A stretch of DNA of 33,125 bases from Deltaproteobacteria bacterium (GTDB lineage Bacteria; Desulfobacterota; Desulfomonilia; UBA1062), in assembly GCA_018436855.1 (NCBI GenBank), contig JAHDKO010000062.1, positions 1 through 33,125 on the forward strand. The letters run 5' to 3'. Below are positions 8,245 through 18,061 of the stretch, piece after piece. The position numbers were made by a program, and so were the translations under genes. How positions within the stretch are numbered: position 1 is the first letter of the stretch; each line of letters begins with the position of its first letter. Below the pieces are notes generated by a model, which did no database searches, was not told the origin of the DNA, and saw only the letters and a list, made by a program, of their open reading frames with translations.

Positions 8245-9784
8245 GAACCTGTGCCGCCGTCACGTTCACCACCTTCCGGGTGGCCTCCAGGAGACTGGAG
8301 TAGTCATCGACGCTGAGCCGCTCGCCCGACTGGATCATGGAGCAGAGCTTGGGGGCCGCGGAGGCGATCTGCTGCTGAATCTTCTGCTCGGCCCGGAACA
8401 CCTCGCCGACCGGTATGCCGTCGAATGCGCCTCCGGTCACGGCCAGCAGGGCCGCGATCTGGTTCGTCACGCTGATGGGCCTGAACTGGGGCTGTTTGAG
8501 GATCTCGCGCACCCGCCAGCCCCGCTCCAGGCGCTTGCGGGTGTCGTCGTCGAGCCGGGTGCCGAAGCGCGAGAAGCTCTCGAGCTCCTCGAACTGGGCA
8601 TACGCGATTCGCAGGTCCCCGGCAACGGCGCGGTACGCGGGGAGCTGGGCCTTGCCTCCCACGCGCGACACGGATTTGCCCACGTCGATGGCGGGCAGGA
8701 TACCCTTCTGGAACAGGGAGGGGGAGAGGTAGATCTGGCCGTCGGTGATGGAGATGAGGTTGGTGGGGATGTACGACGAGATGTCCTGTGCCTCGGTCTC
8801 GATGATGGGCAGGGCCGTGAGCGACCCGCCGCCGTACTCCTGCCTGATGTGGGTCGAGCGCTCCAGCATCCGCGAGTGGATGTAGAAGATGTCGCCCGGA
8901 TAGGCCTCTCTGCCCGGGGGCCTGCGCAGCAGGAGAGACAGCTCGCGGTACGCCCGGGCGTGCCGGGTGAGGTCGTCGTAGATGATCAGCACGTCCCGGC
9001 CGCCTGCCATGAAGTGCTCGCCCATGGAGGTGGCGGCATAGGGCGCGAGGAACTGGAGCCCCGGCGGCTCCTCTCCCGCGGCCACCACCATGATGGTGTA
9101 GTCCATGGCCTGGTGCTCCTGGAGGATGGCGATGGTCTTGGCCACGTCCGAGCTCTGCTTGCCGATGGCGCAGTAGATGCAGATCACGTCCTTGTCGTGC
9201 TGGTTGATGATGGTGTCCAGGGCGATGGTGGTCTTGCCGGTGAGGCGGTCGCCCAGGATCAGCTCGCGCTGGCCCCTGCCGATGGGGATGAGCGCGTCGA
9301 TGGCCTTGATCCCGGTCTGCAGCGGAACCGTCACCGGGTCGCGGTGCATGATGGGGGGCGCTTCGCGCTCCACGGGCAGGCGCTCGGTGGTGTGGATGTC
9401 GCCCCGCTTGTCCAGCGGGCGCCCCAGCGCGTCGACCACCCGGGAAAGGAGCGCGTCGCCCACCGGCACGTCCAGGACCTTCCCGGTCCTGATCACCTCG
9501 GTGCCGGCACTGATGTCTTCCGAAGGGTCCAGCATGATGATGCCCACCTCGTCGGGATCGATGTTGAACACGAGCCCGTAGAGGTCGCCGGGGAAGCGCA
9601 CGAGCTCCTCGGACCGGACACTGTCCATGCCGCTCACCCGGGCGATGCCCCGCCCGACATAGTTCACGACCCCCACCTCCTGGGGTTTCAGCTCGGCCGT
9701 GTGCTCCGCGCGGACGCGATCGAGCTTCTGGAACGTGTCTTCAAGGCAGGTGTCCAGTGTCACCTCATCGTGCTTGTTCTCCAT
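8231..9784 (-). CDS. atpA: N-ATPase F1 alpha subunit
   Basis: Alpha subunit of the catalytic head, 517 residues, cytoplasmic face of the membrane. The nucleotide-binding P-loop GDRLTGKT is at residues 178-185, preceded by [19 protein letters not shown]. Other family landmarks are [16 protein letters not shown] and [11 protein letters not shown]. The N-terminus is shorter and diverged from standard alpha subunits, as in alternate F1Fo enzymes. The ATG at 9784 follows AAAGGGGGAT. It lies between atpF and atpG. Confidence 0.96.
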   Translation of the reverse strand: MENKHDEVTLDTCLEDTFQKLDRVRAEHTAELKPQEVGVVNYVGRGIARVSGMDSVRSEELVRFPGDLYGLVFNIDPDEVGIIMLDPSEDISAGTEVIRTGKVLDVPVGDALLSRVVDALGRPLDKRGDIHTTERLPVEREAPPIMHRDPVTVPLQTGIKAIDALIPIGRGQRELILGDRLTGKTTIALDTIINQHDKDVICIYCAIGKQSSDVAKTIAILQEHQAMDYTIMVVAAGEEPPGLQFLAPYAATSMGEHFMAGGRDVLIIYDDLTRHARAYRELSLLLRRPPGREAYPGDIFYIHSRMLERSTHIRQEYGGGSLTALPIIETEAQDISSYIPTNLISITDGQIYLSPSLFQKGILPAIDVGKSVSRVGGKAQLPAYRAVAGDLRIAYAQFEELESFSRFGTRLDDDTRKRLERGWRVREILKQPQFRPISVTNQIAALLAVTGGAFDGIPVGEVFRAEQKIQQQIASAAPKLCSMIQSGERLSVDDYSSLLEATRKVVNVTAAQVHADH

Positions 9785-9884
9785 GAGTAATCCCCCTTTT
9801 CCTGTACAAGAAATTTACGGGCGTCCGGTGTCTGTTCTCTCTCAGACCGTCGCTTCATCGACCCCGGATGTGCCGATCTCCTCC

Positions 9885-10634
9885 TTACAGTATCTGCAAA
9901 AACTTTTCCTGGAGGCTCTCAATATAGTCGTCAATGCTCCAGGAGAGCTTGTAGCCGTGCGCCATCAGCTCGATCCCGGCCCCGGTGTGCCCATTGAGCT
10001 CGTAGACGATCTCGCCTTCCACGCCCAGCAAAGGCCGCAGGGCCTCCTCGATGGGCCGCTTCAGCCCCTGGTCCAGCTCGAAGGCCGACTTCACCCTGAT
10101 CACGGGCTCGGGCATGTCAAGAGCCTTCTTAAGGAGCGCCTTCTCTTGCGGCTCAAGGCTCGACAGTCGCCGGACAAAGCTCTGCACGATCCTGTTTTCG
10201 AGCTCCTCGTCGGCCAGGTCCGCGAGCACCTGCCGGATGGTCTCGAAGACATACGTCCCGGCGCGCTTTCTCAGATCCTCGAGAAAGGCGGCCTTTTCGC
10301 GGTCAAGGGTCTCGAGCCAGCGGTGCTGGGCGTGCGCGACCTCCTCGCGCACCTGTTCCATGAGCCGGGCCTTTTCCTTTTCTGCGGCAAGCTTTGCCTG
10401 GTTGAGCATCTCGTCCGCGTGCTCCTCGATGTCGTGCTTCCGGGCCTCGCAAGTCGCCACCGATGCCAGGGCCTCGTCCTTCAGGCGCTCGATCTCGCTC
10501 ATACGTTCGGCGATCCCGTTTTCCCGGATGTTCATGGTTTCAACGATCCTGTCGTACAGGAAGCGCTTGAGAAGATACACCAGGACAAGGAAATTGATGA
10601 TCTGCGCTATGAGAATAAACGGATCGATATGCAT
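9885..10634 (-). CDS. atpF: N-ATPase Fo b subunit with delta-like C-terminal region
   Basis: Peripheral-stalk subunit of 249 residues, much longer than a standard b subunit (about 160). One N-terminal membrane helix (residues 6-23) is followed by a long charged coiled coil to about residue 130. The remaining 120 residues resemble the delta subunit: the end, GAGIELMAHGYKLSWSIDD then YIESLQEKF, parallels the GG-V-I-R-x-GD...D-x-S-V-x-x-L-x-x-L ending of delta. N-ATPase operons have no separate delta gene, so this part may attach the stalk to F1. The ATG at 10634 has an AAGGACAGG site. Subunit identity is firm; the delta-like reading is inference. Confidence 0.93.
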   Translation of the reverse strand: MHIDPFILIAQIINFLVLVYLLKRFLYDRIVETMNIRENGIAERMSEIERLKDEALASVATCEARKHDIEEHADEMLNQAKLAAEKEKARLMEQVREEVAHAQHRWLETLDREKAAFLEDLRKRAGTYVFETIRQVLADLADEELENRIVQSFVRRLSSLEPQEKALLKKALDMPEPVIRVKSAFELDQGLKRPIEEALRPLLGVEGEIVYELNGHTGAGIELMAHGYKLSWSIDDYIESLQEKFLQIL

Positions 10635-10646
10635 CAGAGCCTGTCC

Positions 10647-10913
10647 TTATGAGATAAAGTGATCCCAGAACGGATTGGCGAAGATCAGGATCATGGAGAT
10701 CACGAAACAGTAGATCGCGATCGACTCGATCATGGCCAGGGCCACGAACAGGGTCCGGGTGATGGAGCTCCGTTCGTCGGGCTGCTGGGCGATGGCGCTC
10801 AAGGCCTGTTGTGTGGCCCTTCCTTCCCCCAGCGCCGGCCCGATGGAGCCGATGGCCATGGTGATGCCCGCGGTGATCACCGACGCGACTGCAACGAGAG
10901 TAGCATTGTCCAT
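10647..10913 (-). CDS. atpE: N-ATPase Fo c (rotor ring) subunit
   Basis: Proteolipid of 88 residues with two membrane helices. Helix 1 ends with GPALGEGRA, placing a glutamate at residue 30. Helix 2 holds the ion-binding glutamate E63, followed by S64 and Y68 (IESIAIY). The E-S-x3-Y spacing is the one seen in Na+-binding c-rings such as Ilyobacter; the extra glutamate in helix 1 replaces the glutamine of that motif. The polar loop is QQP rather than the usual RQP. The ring therefore has two carboxylates per subunit, as reported for N-ATPases. Ion choice, Na+ or H+, is not settled by sequence. Start ATG has an AAGGGGGAAT site. Confidence 0.95.
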   Translation of the reverse strand: MDNATLVAVASVITAGITMAIGSIGPALGEGRATQQALSAIAQQPDERSSITRTLFVALAMIESIAIYCFVISMILIFANPFWDHFIS

Positions 10914-10931
10914 ATCATATTCCCCCTTTTC

Positions 10932-11648
10932 TTATGTGGAACCTTTATTTGCTGGTTCGCCTTCCTCGTGGGCCTGCACGGCAGATGCGATGTACACCAT
11001 GGCGAGTATCGAGAAGATGTAGGCCTGGACCATTCCAATGAGCAGGCCCAGCGCATGCATGACAATGGGAAAGAACAACGGGGTGACTGCCAGCAGGATG
11101 CCGATGATCTTGTCGTGGCTCATGATGTTGCCGAAGAGCCGTATGGCCAGCGCGAGCGTCCGGGTGAACTCGCCCATGACGTGAAACGGAAAAAAGATGA
11201 ACGTGGGCTGGAAGTATTCCTTCACATAAGGCCCGATGCCCTGGCGTGATATTCCGTAGATGGGGACGGCCAGGAACACGCAGATCGCCAAGGCAGACGT
11301 GGTGGCCAGCGACGAGGTAGGGGCCACGTAGCCGGGGAAGATGATGAGGAAGTTCGACATGCCGATGAAGAGAAAAAGCGAACCCACGAAGGCGGTATAG
11401 GGGCCCGGGTCTTCATGGCAGATCTCACAGATCTGATCCCTGATGGAGATGACCACGACCTCCAGGACGCCCTGCCACAGGGAGCGCCTCGGGCCGGTGG
11501 AGAGGCGGCGCGTCACGAGCCAGGCACCCAGCACCAAAATCGCCATCACGAGCCAGGTGTAGATGAGCGTGGCCGTGATCTTGACAAAGCCCCACTGCCA
11601 GAGAATGACCTGATCAGGGCTTATCTGGTTCAGCCGGAGTATTTCCAT
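10932..11648 (-). CDS. atpB: N-ATPase Fo a subunit
   Basis: Membrane stator subunit that forms the ion half-channels, 238 residues, five to six hydrophobic helices. The essential arginine is R170 in the stretch LALAIRLFGNIMSHDK; the glutamate/threonine-rich helix before it (HVMGEFTRT) is also characteristic. It starts at the ATG at 11648, preceded by GGGAG, inside the last 35 bases of atpR, so the two are probably translationally coupled. The next gene downstream is atpE, 18 bases away. Confidence 0.95.
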   Translation of the reverse strand: MEILRLNQISPDQVILWQWGFVKITATLIYTWLVMAILVLGAWLVTRRLSTGPRRSLWQGVLEVVVISIRDQICEICHEDPGPYTAFVGSLFLFIGMSNFLIIFPGYVAPTSSLATTSALAICVFLAVPIYGISRQGIGPYVKEYFQPTFIFFPFHVMGEFTRTLALAIRLFGNIMSHDKIIGILLAVTPLFFPIVMHALGLLIGMVQAYIFSILAMVYIASAVQAHEEGEPANKGST

Positions 11649-11952
11649 GCGCTGCTCCCGCTATGGTTCCCTGCCTGCCCAGCAGGCGGGTAAGTATGGC
11701 CCGCATGATGATGAAGCCCGCCAAAGCCGCTGCAATCCGCTCCCACCGGTGGTCCATGATGAAGTAAAAGCCTGCCAGCACCAGGGCCAGACGCGCCACA
11801 TAGCTGAAGATCATGAGCCTGCCGGGCGTGGGTGACGAGCAGAGCTGCTGGACCGTGAACCACAGGATGAGAAAATAGACCAGTCCCAGGCCCATGCCGG
11901 ATACGAGCGCGAAGACGATGACCGGAAGCGACGAGTCAATGTTCACGGGCAT
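11614..11952 (-). CDS. atpR: N-ATPase subunit AtpR
   Basis: Small membrane protein of 112 residues found only in N-ATPase operons. It has three hydrophobic segments (about 10-33, 47-65 and 71-86). The second and third contain arginines (YVARLALVLAGFYFIM, then FIIMRAILTRLLGR). The published proposal is that these arginines interact with the extra carboxylate of the c subunits during ring assembly; that has not been shown here. The ATG at 11952 has a GGGAGAT site. It lies between atpQ and atpB, the expected place. Its presence is diagnostic of the N-type enzyme. Confidence 0.9.
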   Translation of the reverse strand: MPVNIDSSLPVIVFALVSGMGLGLVYFLILWFTVQQLCSSPTPGRLMIFSYVARLALVLAGFYFIMDHRWERIAAALAGFIIMRAILTRLLGRQGTIAGAAHGNTPAEPDKP

Positions 11953-11994
11953 GATCGATCTCCCTGCAGGCAGGCTGCCGGCTGTGTTCCGCTG

Positions 11995-12307
11995 TCATTT
12001 CCATATCCCCCCTTTCCGGACCCAGTACCAGGCGTTCAGACAGCCCACCATGACCCCGCCGATCAACAGCATGAGCGTCCACGAGAACTGGCTCGGCCAG
12101 GTGTGGTCGATCCATATCCCCAGCGCGGTGCCGATGAGGGTGGGGATCGCCACCGACCACCCCACCACGCCGAACATGCCCAGCCCGAACCAGACCGTCT
12201 GGTCCGGGTCGTTGATTCCCTTGATCCGCCGGGCCTCCTTCCTGACCACCTGACGGGTGAACCTGCGCTTGATCACCTGCCTGCGTTCCTGGGAAGAGGG
12301 GGGCTTC

Positions 12308-12315
<8 letters not shown>
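11995..12315 (-). CDS. atpQ: N-ATPase subunit AtpQ (AtpI-like)
   Basis: Membrane protein of 106 residues with a strongly basic N-terminus (KKPPSSQERRQVIKRRF) and two helices (about 46-67 and 78-96). The pattern GIWIDHTWP between the helices and GCLNAWYWVRK at the end is the signature of the AtpI/ATPase gene 1 family, here in the AtpQ version. The family is thought to help c-ring assembly or Mg2+ supply. It starts within the last eight bases of atpC. The gap to atpR is 42 bases. Confidence 0.9.
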
Positions 12316-14081
<1,766 letters not shown>

Positions 14082-14155
14082 TCAAAAACAGGTGTGAGAA
14101 AAAATAACTCATGACACTGCACATCGAAAAAATCACATATGAAACATGGGATGTT

Positions 14156-14183
14156 AAATTAAGGGCGGTAATAACCCTGTCAA
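14156..14183 (-). promoter_or_regulatory. putative sigma-70 promoter of the N-ATPase operon
   Basis: Minus strand: a perfect -35 TTGACA (14178-14183), a 16-base spacer and a poor -10 TAATTT (14156-14161). Predicted start near 14149 gives an 80-base leader before atpD. The -10 matches only three consensus positions, so an activator may be needed. Confidence 0.45.
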
Positions 14184-14384
14184 GGGCAGGGTGAGAAAAA
14201 ACTGAGAACCGACCGGAGGGAATCTCGTGTTTCGATAAGATAAATGAGAAAGATATCCATGACATCGGCGCTGACCGGGATACGGGAAAAATTCTCGCAA
14301 TGCGTTTTTTCTCGCAAAGCAGGCGGTGCGGGCAGGGGGCCGAGGATTTCGGATTGAACAGTGAGAGAAATTGAGCCGTCTGGT

Positions 14385-14440
14385 GAAAAACGGGGCCGGT
14401 GAGACAGGGATGTTCGAAAGAGCACATTGCCTGGCCCCGG
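14385..14440 (-). terminator. possible terminator of the small Cys-rich gene
   Basis: On the minus strand a seven-base stem CGGGGCC/GGCCCCG encloses a 35-base loop and is followed by GTTTTTC. The large loop weakens the case. An additional imperfect inverted repeat (GTGAGA-CAGGGA with its complement just outside the stem) overlaps it. Confidence 0.3.
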
Positions 14441-14608
14441 AGAATTCCCTGCCTGTCTTTCTCACAGGCATTCGGCAGCAATGGTCTGCTCTGCAGTTGG
14501 TGCATCTCGGAAGCATGGTGTGAGGTCGGGTTTTCCTTTGAGATGTGTTCTCGATGCTCGGGTCCCGGATGATCGTTCACCTCGAAGAAGACCGGCAGGA
14601 CGGGGGAG

Positions 14609-14815
14609 TCAGATAAAATCGAACCCCCTGGGAACCTTCTTCCCTTTCTTGCCTTTCAACCTCTTGGGCTGCTTTTCTTCCTTGTCCGCTTTTCGTGCTC
14701 GGATAGAGATGTCTCTGCTGTAATCCGGACAGTACAACCCTTCTCCCTGCATGAATTTTTTCTTGCAGTCACCCCGCCAGGCGCAGATTGCACATAATGA
14801 TCTGTCCACTGTCAT
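14609..14815 (-). CDS. small cysteine-rich basic protein, function unknown
   Basis: Protein of 68 residues when started at the ATG at 14815. The N-terminal half has a compact cysteine motif: CAIC at residues 8-11, C17 in WRGDCKKKF, and C29 in YCPDYSRD, which suggests one metal or Fe-S site. The C-terminal half is lysine-rich and ends KVPRGFDFI. I have seen similar unnamed proteins in deltaproteobacteria but cannot assign a function. No Shine-Dalgarno sequence precedes the ATG. A longer version from a TTG at 14851 is possible. A promoter-like TTGACT-16-TATTAT sits almost on top of the ATG, so the mRNA could be leaderless. Confidence 0.62.
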   Translation of the reverse strand: MTVDRSLCAICAWRGDCKKKFMQGEGLYCPDYSRDISIRARKADKEEKQPKRLKGKKGKKVPRGFDFI

Positions 14816-15115
14816 GCTGTTGAATAATAACTGGCAGGGAATCAAAGTCAATGTGGACCGGATAAGAAAATCGAATTATATTCCCGTGAGGTGGAAAGGA
14901 GACGCAGCGAGACGGAACACGGCCTTTGCCCGGAGACAGCGCCCGGGTAGCGCAATACTACGCCATGGATTCACCGAAAAATACGGAAGCCGCCGGCCGT
15001 TTCCGCTCCGGCAGGGCGTATTCTCAGGGAGGCTATGAAATTGCACATCGCCCCGGAACACGCCGGCCGCCGACAGAGGAAGGGCGCCGATCGTCCGCGG
15101 GAACAGGGAAAGAAC
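14816..15115. other. 300-base gap between the kamA-like gene and the small Cys-rich gene
   Basis: Apart from the promoter-like sequences near 14824-14880 nothing is recognised. No clear terminator for the kamA-like gene was found in it. Confidence 0.4.
14824..14851 (-). promoter_or_regulatory. putative promoter of the small Cys-rich gene
   Basis: Minus strand: TTGACT (14846-14851), 16 bases, TATTAT (14824-14829). The predicted transcription start falls within one to three bases of the ATG at 14815. A competing -10 TATAAT at 14875-14880 has no good -35. Confidence 0.35.
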
Positions 15116-16252
15116 TCAGCCTGCGGCTCCGTATATCCGGTCGGGAACGATATCTTCGGTGTCGATGAGCCATCCCTGCTGGTGGTTGATGTGTCTGCTG
15201 AAAAACTTGCCCGCGTTGGCGGGGTTTCTGGCCTGGTGAAACTTGAAGAATATCTCGTCTCGCTTTCTGCCCACGATCTCGATCTTGCCCCTCTTGTGGG
15301 ACATGACGAAGCGGAACCGCTTGCTGTGGCCGTTGAGCATTCCCTTTGCCGTCTCGACAATGTCATACCCCCGGTGGAGCGGGACCTGGAAATGGTGCTG
15401 GACCCGTTTGACCGGCCTGCACTGGAACACGTAATACGGGTTAACGCCGATACCCGCCAGATCGTTCTGCAGGGCGGCCAGGGTTGCCGGGTCGTCATTC
15501 ACCCCGTTGAGGAGTACGGTCTGGTTGTTCACCATGATGCCGGCCCGGATGAGGCAGTCCACTGCGGCCACGGCTTCTTCGGTGATCTCCCGGGGATGAT
15601 TGAACTGGGTCACCACATAGATCCTCCTCTGCGGGCGGGAGTGCTTCTTCAGGAGCCTGATAAGATCCGGATCGTGCGTGATCCGCTGGGGAAGGGAAAC
15701 GGGTATCCGCGTGCCGAACCTGATGAACGAGAGATGTCCGATGTCCGAGAGCATCTCGAGGAAGCTGGCGATGATAGAGGTGTCCAGAACAAATGGGTCG
15801 CCTCCCGTGATGAGGACGTTGTTGATCTCCCGGTGCTTTCTCACATAGGCTGCTGCATCATCGAACCGCTGGAGAAGCTCGTGGTTGGGCAGGCCGACCA
15901 GCCGTTTCCTGAAGCAGTGCCTGCAGTACATGGCGCACCGGTTGGTGGAGAGAATGAGCGCGGTCTGCGGATATTTGTGCTGAAGGCCGGGCATCTTGGT
16001 GTTGTTCTTCTCGCCGCTGGTATCGTAGGAGCCCATGAGATTGAGTTCGTCCACACTGGGCACCGCCATTGCCCTCACCGGGTCGTTCGGGTCATTGGGG
16101 TCGATGAGAGAGAGATAATAGGGGGGGACACACATGGGATGCCGCTCAACAACATGCTCGAGCCGTTTTCTTTCTCTGGCCGGAATGTTGATCGCAGACG
16201 ACGCCTGCTGTATCGATCTAATGCTTTCTCTCAATTCTATCTCCCAAGTCAT
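15116..16252 (-). CDS. KamA-family radical SAM aminomutase-like protein
   Basis: Cytosolic radical SAM enzyme of 378 residues related to lysine 2,3-aminomutase. The 4Fe-4S cysteines are C106, C110 and C113 in RCAMYCRHCFRKR. Other family elements are LITGGDPF and NQTVLLNGVNDD. The PLP-binding lysine probably lies in the SHKRGKIEIVG segment, replacing the usual PGGGGK loop, which makes this a divergent subgroup. Candidate substrates are lysine (beta-lysine as osmolyte), glutamate or a protein-bound lysine (EpmB-like); EF-P is not nearby. The ATG at 16252 has AGAGAGGTG seven bases upstream. A GTG three codons earlier is less likely. Confidence 0.85.
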   Translation of the reverse strand: MTWEIELRESIRSIQQASSAINIPARERKRLEHVVERHPMCVPPYYLSLIDPNDPNDPVRAMAVPSVDELNLMGSYDTSGEKNNTKMPGLQHKYPQTALILSTNRCAMYCRHCFRKRLVGLPNHELLQRFDDAAAYVRKHREINNVLITGGDPFVLDTSIIASFLEMLSDIGHLSFIRFGTRIPVSLPQRITHDPDLIRLLKKHSRPQRRIYVVTQFNHPREITEEAVAAVDCLIRAGIMVNNQTVLLNGVNDDPATLAALQNDLAGIGVNPYYVFQCRPVKRVQHHFQVPLHRGYDIVETAKGMLNGHSKRFRFVMSHKRGKIEIVGRKRDEIFFKFHQARNPANAGKFFSRHINHQQGWLIDTEDIVPDRIYGAAG

Positions 16253-16574
16253 TGAAAACACCTCTCTTTATCTTTATGTCTTATGGCAATGACCATCCTG
16301 ACAATGGCCCCCATCTTTTCAATCTTTCGATCACCAAAATGAGATCAGCCTGAAGACGTGCCCCGGCTGAACGTCGCAGGAAAAAATAATTGATATTTTA
16401 TATCTATACCACAGCTTGTCCCGGTATGCAAATCTTACCGCAGAAAAATAGATTTTTCGTTGATACATGCAGCGAGGAAGACATTCTACAGAAACCTGCA
16501 GCAATGAAACTGCACAAGGTTCGCCTGTGTCTCTCAAGACGAGCCATCCCGCGTGGGAGTTTTTGGATAGGCTC
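16253..16574. other. 322-base non-coding region with the kamA-like leader
   Basis: Holds the promoter described at 16403-16431 and a leader of about 144 bases. The leader contains a small hairpin pairing CAGCC with GGCTG around 16348-16371. I do not recognise a riboswitch class. The part next to the antiporter gene (16440-16574) shows nothing. Confidence 0.45.
16403..16431 (-). promoter_or_regulatory. putative sigma-70 promoter of the kamA-like gene
   Basis: Minus strand: TTGCAT (16426-16431), a 17-base spacer and TATAGA (16403-16408), followed by further AT-rich sequence. Predicted start near 16396. Confidence 0.5.
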
Positions 16575-17798
16575 TTATTCTTCCTCGTCCTCGACCTCCG
16601 AGTCGGTGGGTATTCTCGGATAATAACTGAGTCTTCTCGGCACAATGAATCTGAGGAACACGGGCCCGATAAAGGTGGTGAACATGACCACCAGGAGCAG
16701 GGAAGAAAAGATGTCTCCGGGCAGGGCCCCGCACAATAGGCCGATATTGCCGCAGATGAGTCCCACCTCGCCCCGCGGTATCATCCCCGCGCCTACGATC
16801 AACCGGTTTTCCGTGTCCCGGACAATGGCAAGGCCACTCATGAGCTTGCCCGCGACCGCGACAACGAGCAGGGCCATGCTCAGGACGAGGATTGGAATAT
16901 TCTCCGGGACAAACGGGTTCAGAAGCGAAAGGTCCATCCTCGTGCCGATGAGCACGAAAAACAGGGACGCGAACACACTGATAAAGGGCCTGAGCGAGGC
17001 CGAGATATGACTTCTGACTTTCGACTCGGAGAGGGACAATCCGGCAATGAATGCACCCACGATGACATCGAGCCCGATGGCCGCCGCTCCAAAAGAGAGG
17101 AACATGAGATAGGCAAAGCTCGTCATGGCCGTGCCGTTGTCGCCGTATGTCCGTTCGATGAACCACATGATGCGGGAAATGACGGGGCGCACGACAATGA
17201 GGACAGCGAGAAAAAATGCGATCACCATTGTCATGAGCATGGCGATGTTGCCTATCGAGATCTCCTCACCGAACGCGATGCTCGAAATGACCGTGATAAT
17301 GAAGAGCCCGATCACGTCATCGAGAACAGCGGCATTGAGGATGATCTTGCTCCCCTTCGATCCGATGATCTCCAGCTCGTTGAGCACCTCGGCGGTTATG
17401 CCAACGCTCGTGGCGGTCAGGGATGCCCCGATGAAGAGGGCTACGATCGGTGTCAGGCCAAAGAGCATCGACACCCCGTATCCAAGGAGAAAAGGCGCGA
17501 TGATCCCCAGAAGTGCCACCCCCGCAGAGGCGGGCCCTACACTGACGATATCCCGCATCCGGATCTCCAGGCCCACGGAAAAGAGCAGGGCGCTCAAGCC
17601 CACTTGCCCCAGCACTTCGAGAATTTCCTCGTACTCCTGCCAGAAAGGTATTCCGCGACTGACCATCAGTGCAAGGAGAGCACCTGCCGCGAGCTCGCCG
17701 AGTATGGCGGGCAGATTGAGATGGACCGCCAGCCATCCTCCCGCCACCCCGACAATGATCAGTGCGCACAATACGAGAAAAACGCTGCCCGGTTCCAT
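16575..17798 (-). CDS. CPA2-family cation/proton antiporter (KefB/NapA-like)
   Basis: Inner-membrane exchanger of 407 residues with about twelve hydrophobic helices. Family signatures are LLFSVGLEIRMRDI, GASLTATSVGITAEVL and ILNAAVLDDVIGLF; the two adjacent aspartates of the last one are the ion-binding pair of electrogenic Na+/H+ antiporters. There is no C-terminal RCK/TrkA-N domain, so KefB/KefC-type gating is absent; the protein ends in an acidic tail (SEVEDEEE). Na+ or K+ as substrate cannot be told. The ATG at 17798 has a GGAAAGA site; an in-frame extension to 17909 is hydrophilic and unlike the family. It may work with the nearby N-ATPase on the cell's ion balance, but this is inference. 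Confidence 0.92.
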   Translation of the reverse strand: MEPGSVFLVLCALIIVGVAGGWLAVHLNLPAILGELAAGALLALMVSRGIPFWQEYEEILEVLGQVGLSALLFSVGLEIRMRDIVSVGPASAGVALLGIIAPFLLGYGVSMLFGLTPIVALFIGASLTATSVGITAEVLNELEIIGSKGSKIILNAAVLDDVIGLFIITVISSIAFGEEISIGNIAMLMTMVIAFFLAVLIVVRPVISRIMWFIERTYGDNGTAMTSFAYLMFLSFGAAAIGLDVIVGAFIAGLSLSESKVRSHISASLRPFISVFASLFFVLIGTRMDLSLLNPFVPENIPILVLSMALLVVAVAGKLMSGLAIVRDTENRLIVGAGMIPRGEVGLICGNIGLLCGALPGDIFSSLLLVVMFTTFIGPVFLRFIVPRRLSYYPRIPTDSEVEDEEE

Positions 17799-17966
17799 TA
17801 TTCTTTCCGGCCGATCACCCGCGGAGCTGCCAATGCTCTCCGGTGCACGCGAATAACCTTGTGAAAATGAAATAGTCCGCCATTGATATGGGTAAAGGAT
17901 ACTGCTCACAAGCGGGATATCAAGCCGCTCGGCTCCTTGCGGATAACGGAAATATCAGATGGGATA

Positions 17967-17995
17967 TTGCAATTGGGAATGATGATTTTTATAAT
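17967..17995 (+). promoter_or_regulatory. putative sigma-70 promoter of the RsbRD-N-like gene
   Basis: TTGCAA (17967-17972), a 17-base spacer and a perfect TATAAT (17990-17995). Predicted start near 18002, about 60 bases before the ATG at 18062. Confidence 0.6.
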
Positions 17996-18009
17996 ATAAA
18001 TGGGTGATC

Positions 18010-18032
18010 GGGCACAGTGTGGCCGTTTTTTT
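18010..18032 (+). terminator. promoter-proximal hairpin with T run (possible attenuator)
   Basis: GGGCAC and GTGGCC flank a three-base loop with one mismatch, followed by G and seven T. It lies in the predicted 5' leader of the RsbRD-N-like gene, only about eight bases after the predicted start. The stem is short, so termination would be inefficient. Confidence 0.3.
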
Positions 18033-18061
18033 GAAAGATTGAAAAAGGAAGGGGAGAGAGG

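Noticed and set aside
8150..9790. 546-residue plus-strand frame opposite atpA
   Set aside because: It is the exact antisense of a conserved atpA gene; the His/Asp/Gly-rich composition is typical of an antisense shadow in GC-rich DNA.
15035..16255. 406-residue plus-strand frame opposite the kamA-like gene
   Set aside because: Antisense shadow; the minus strand carries the radical SAM motif and a proper start.
16253..16396. Lysine riboswitch in the kamA-like leader
   Set aside because: The leader is too short and lacks the conserved elements of the lysine riboswitch.
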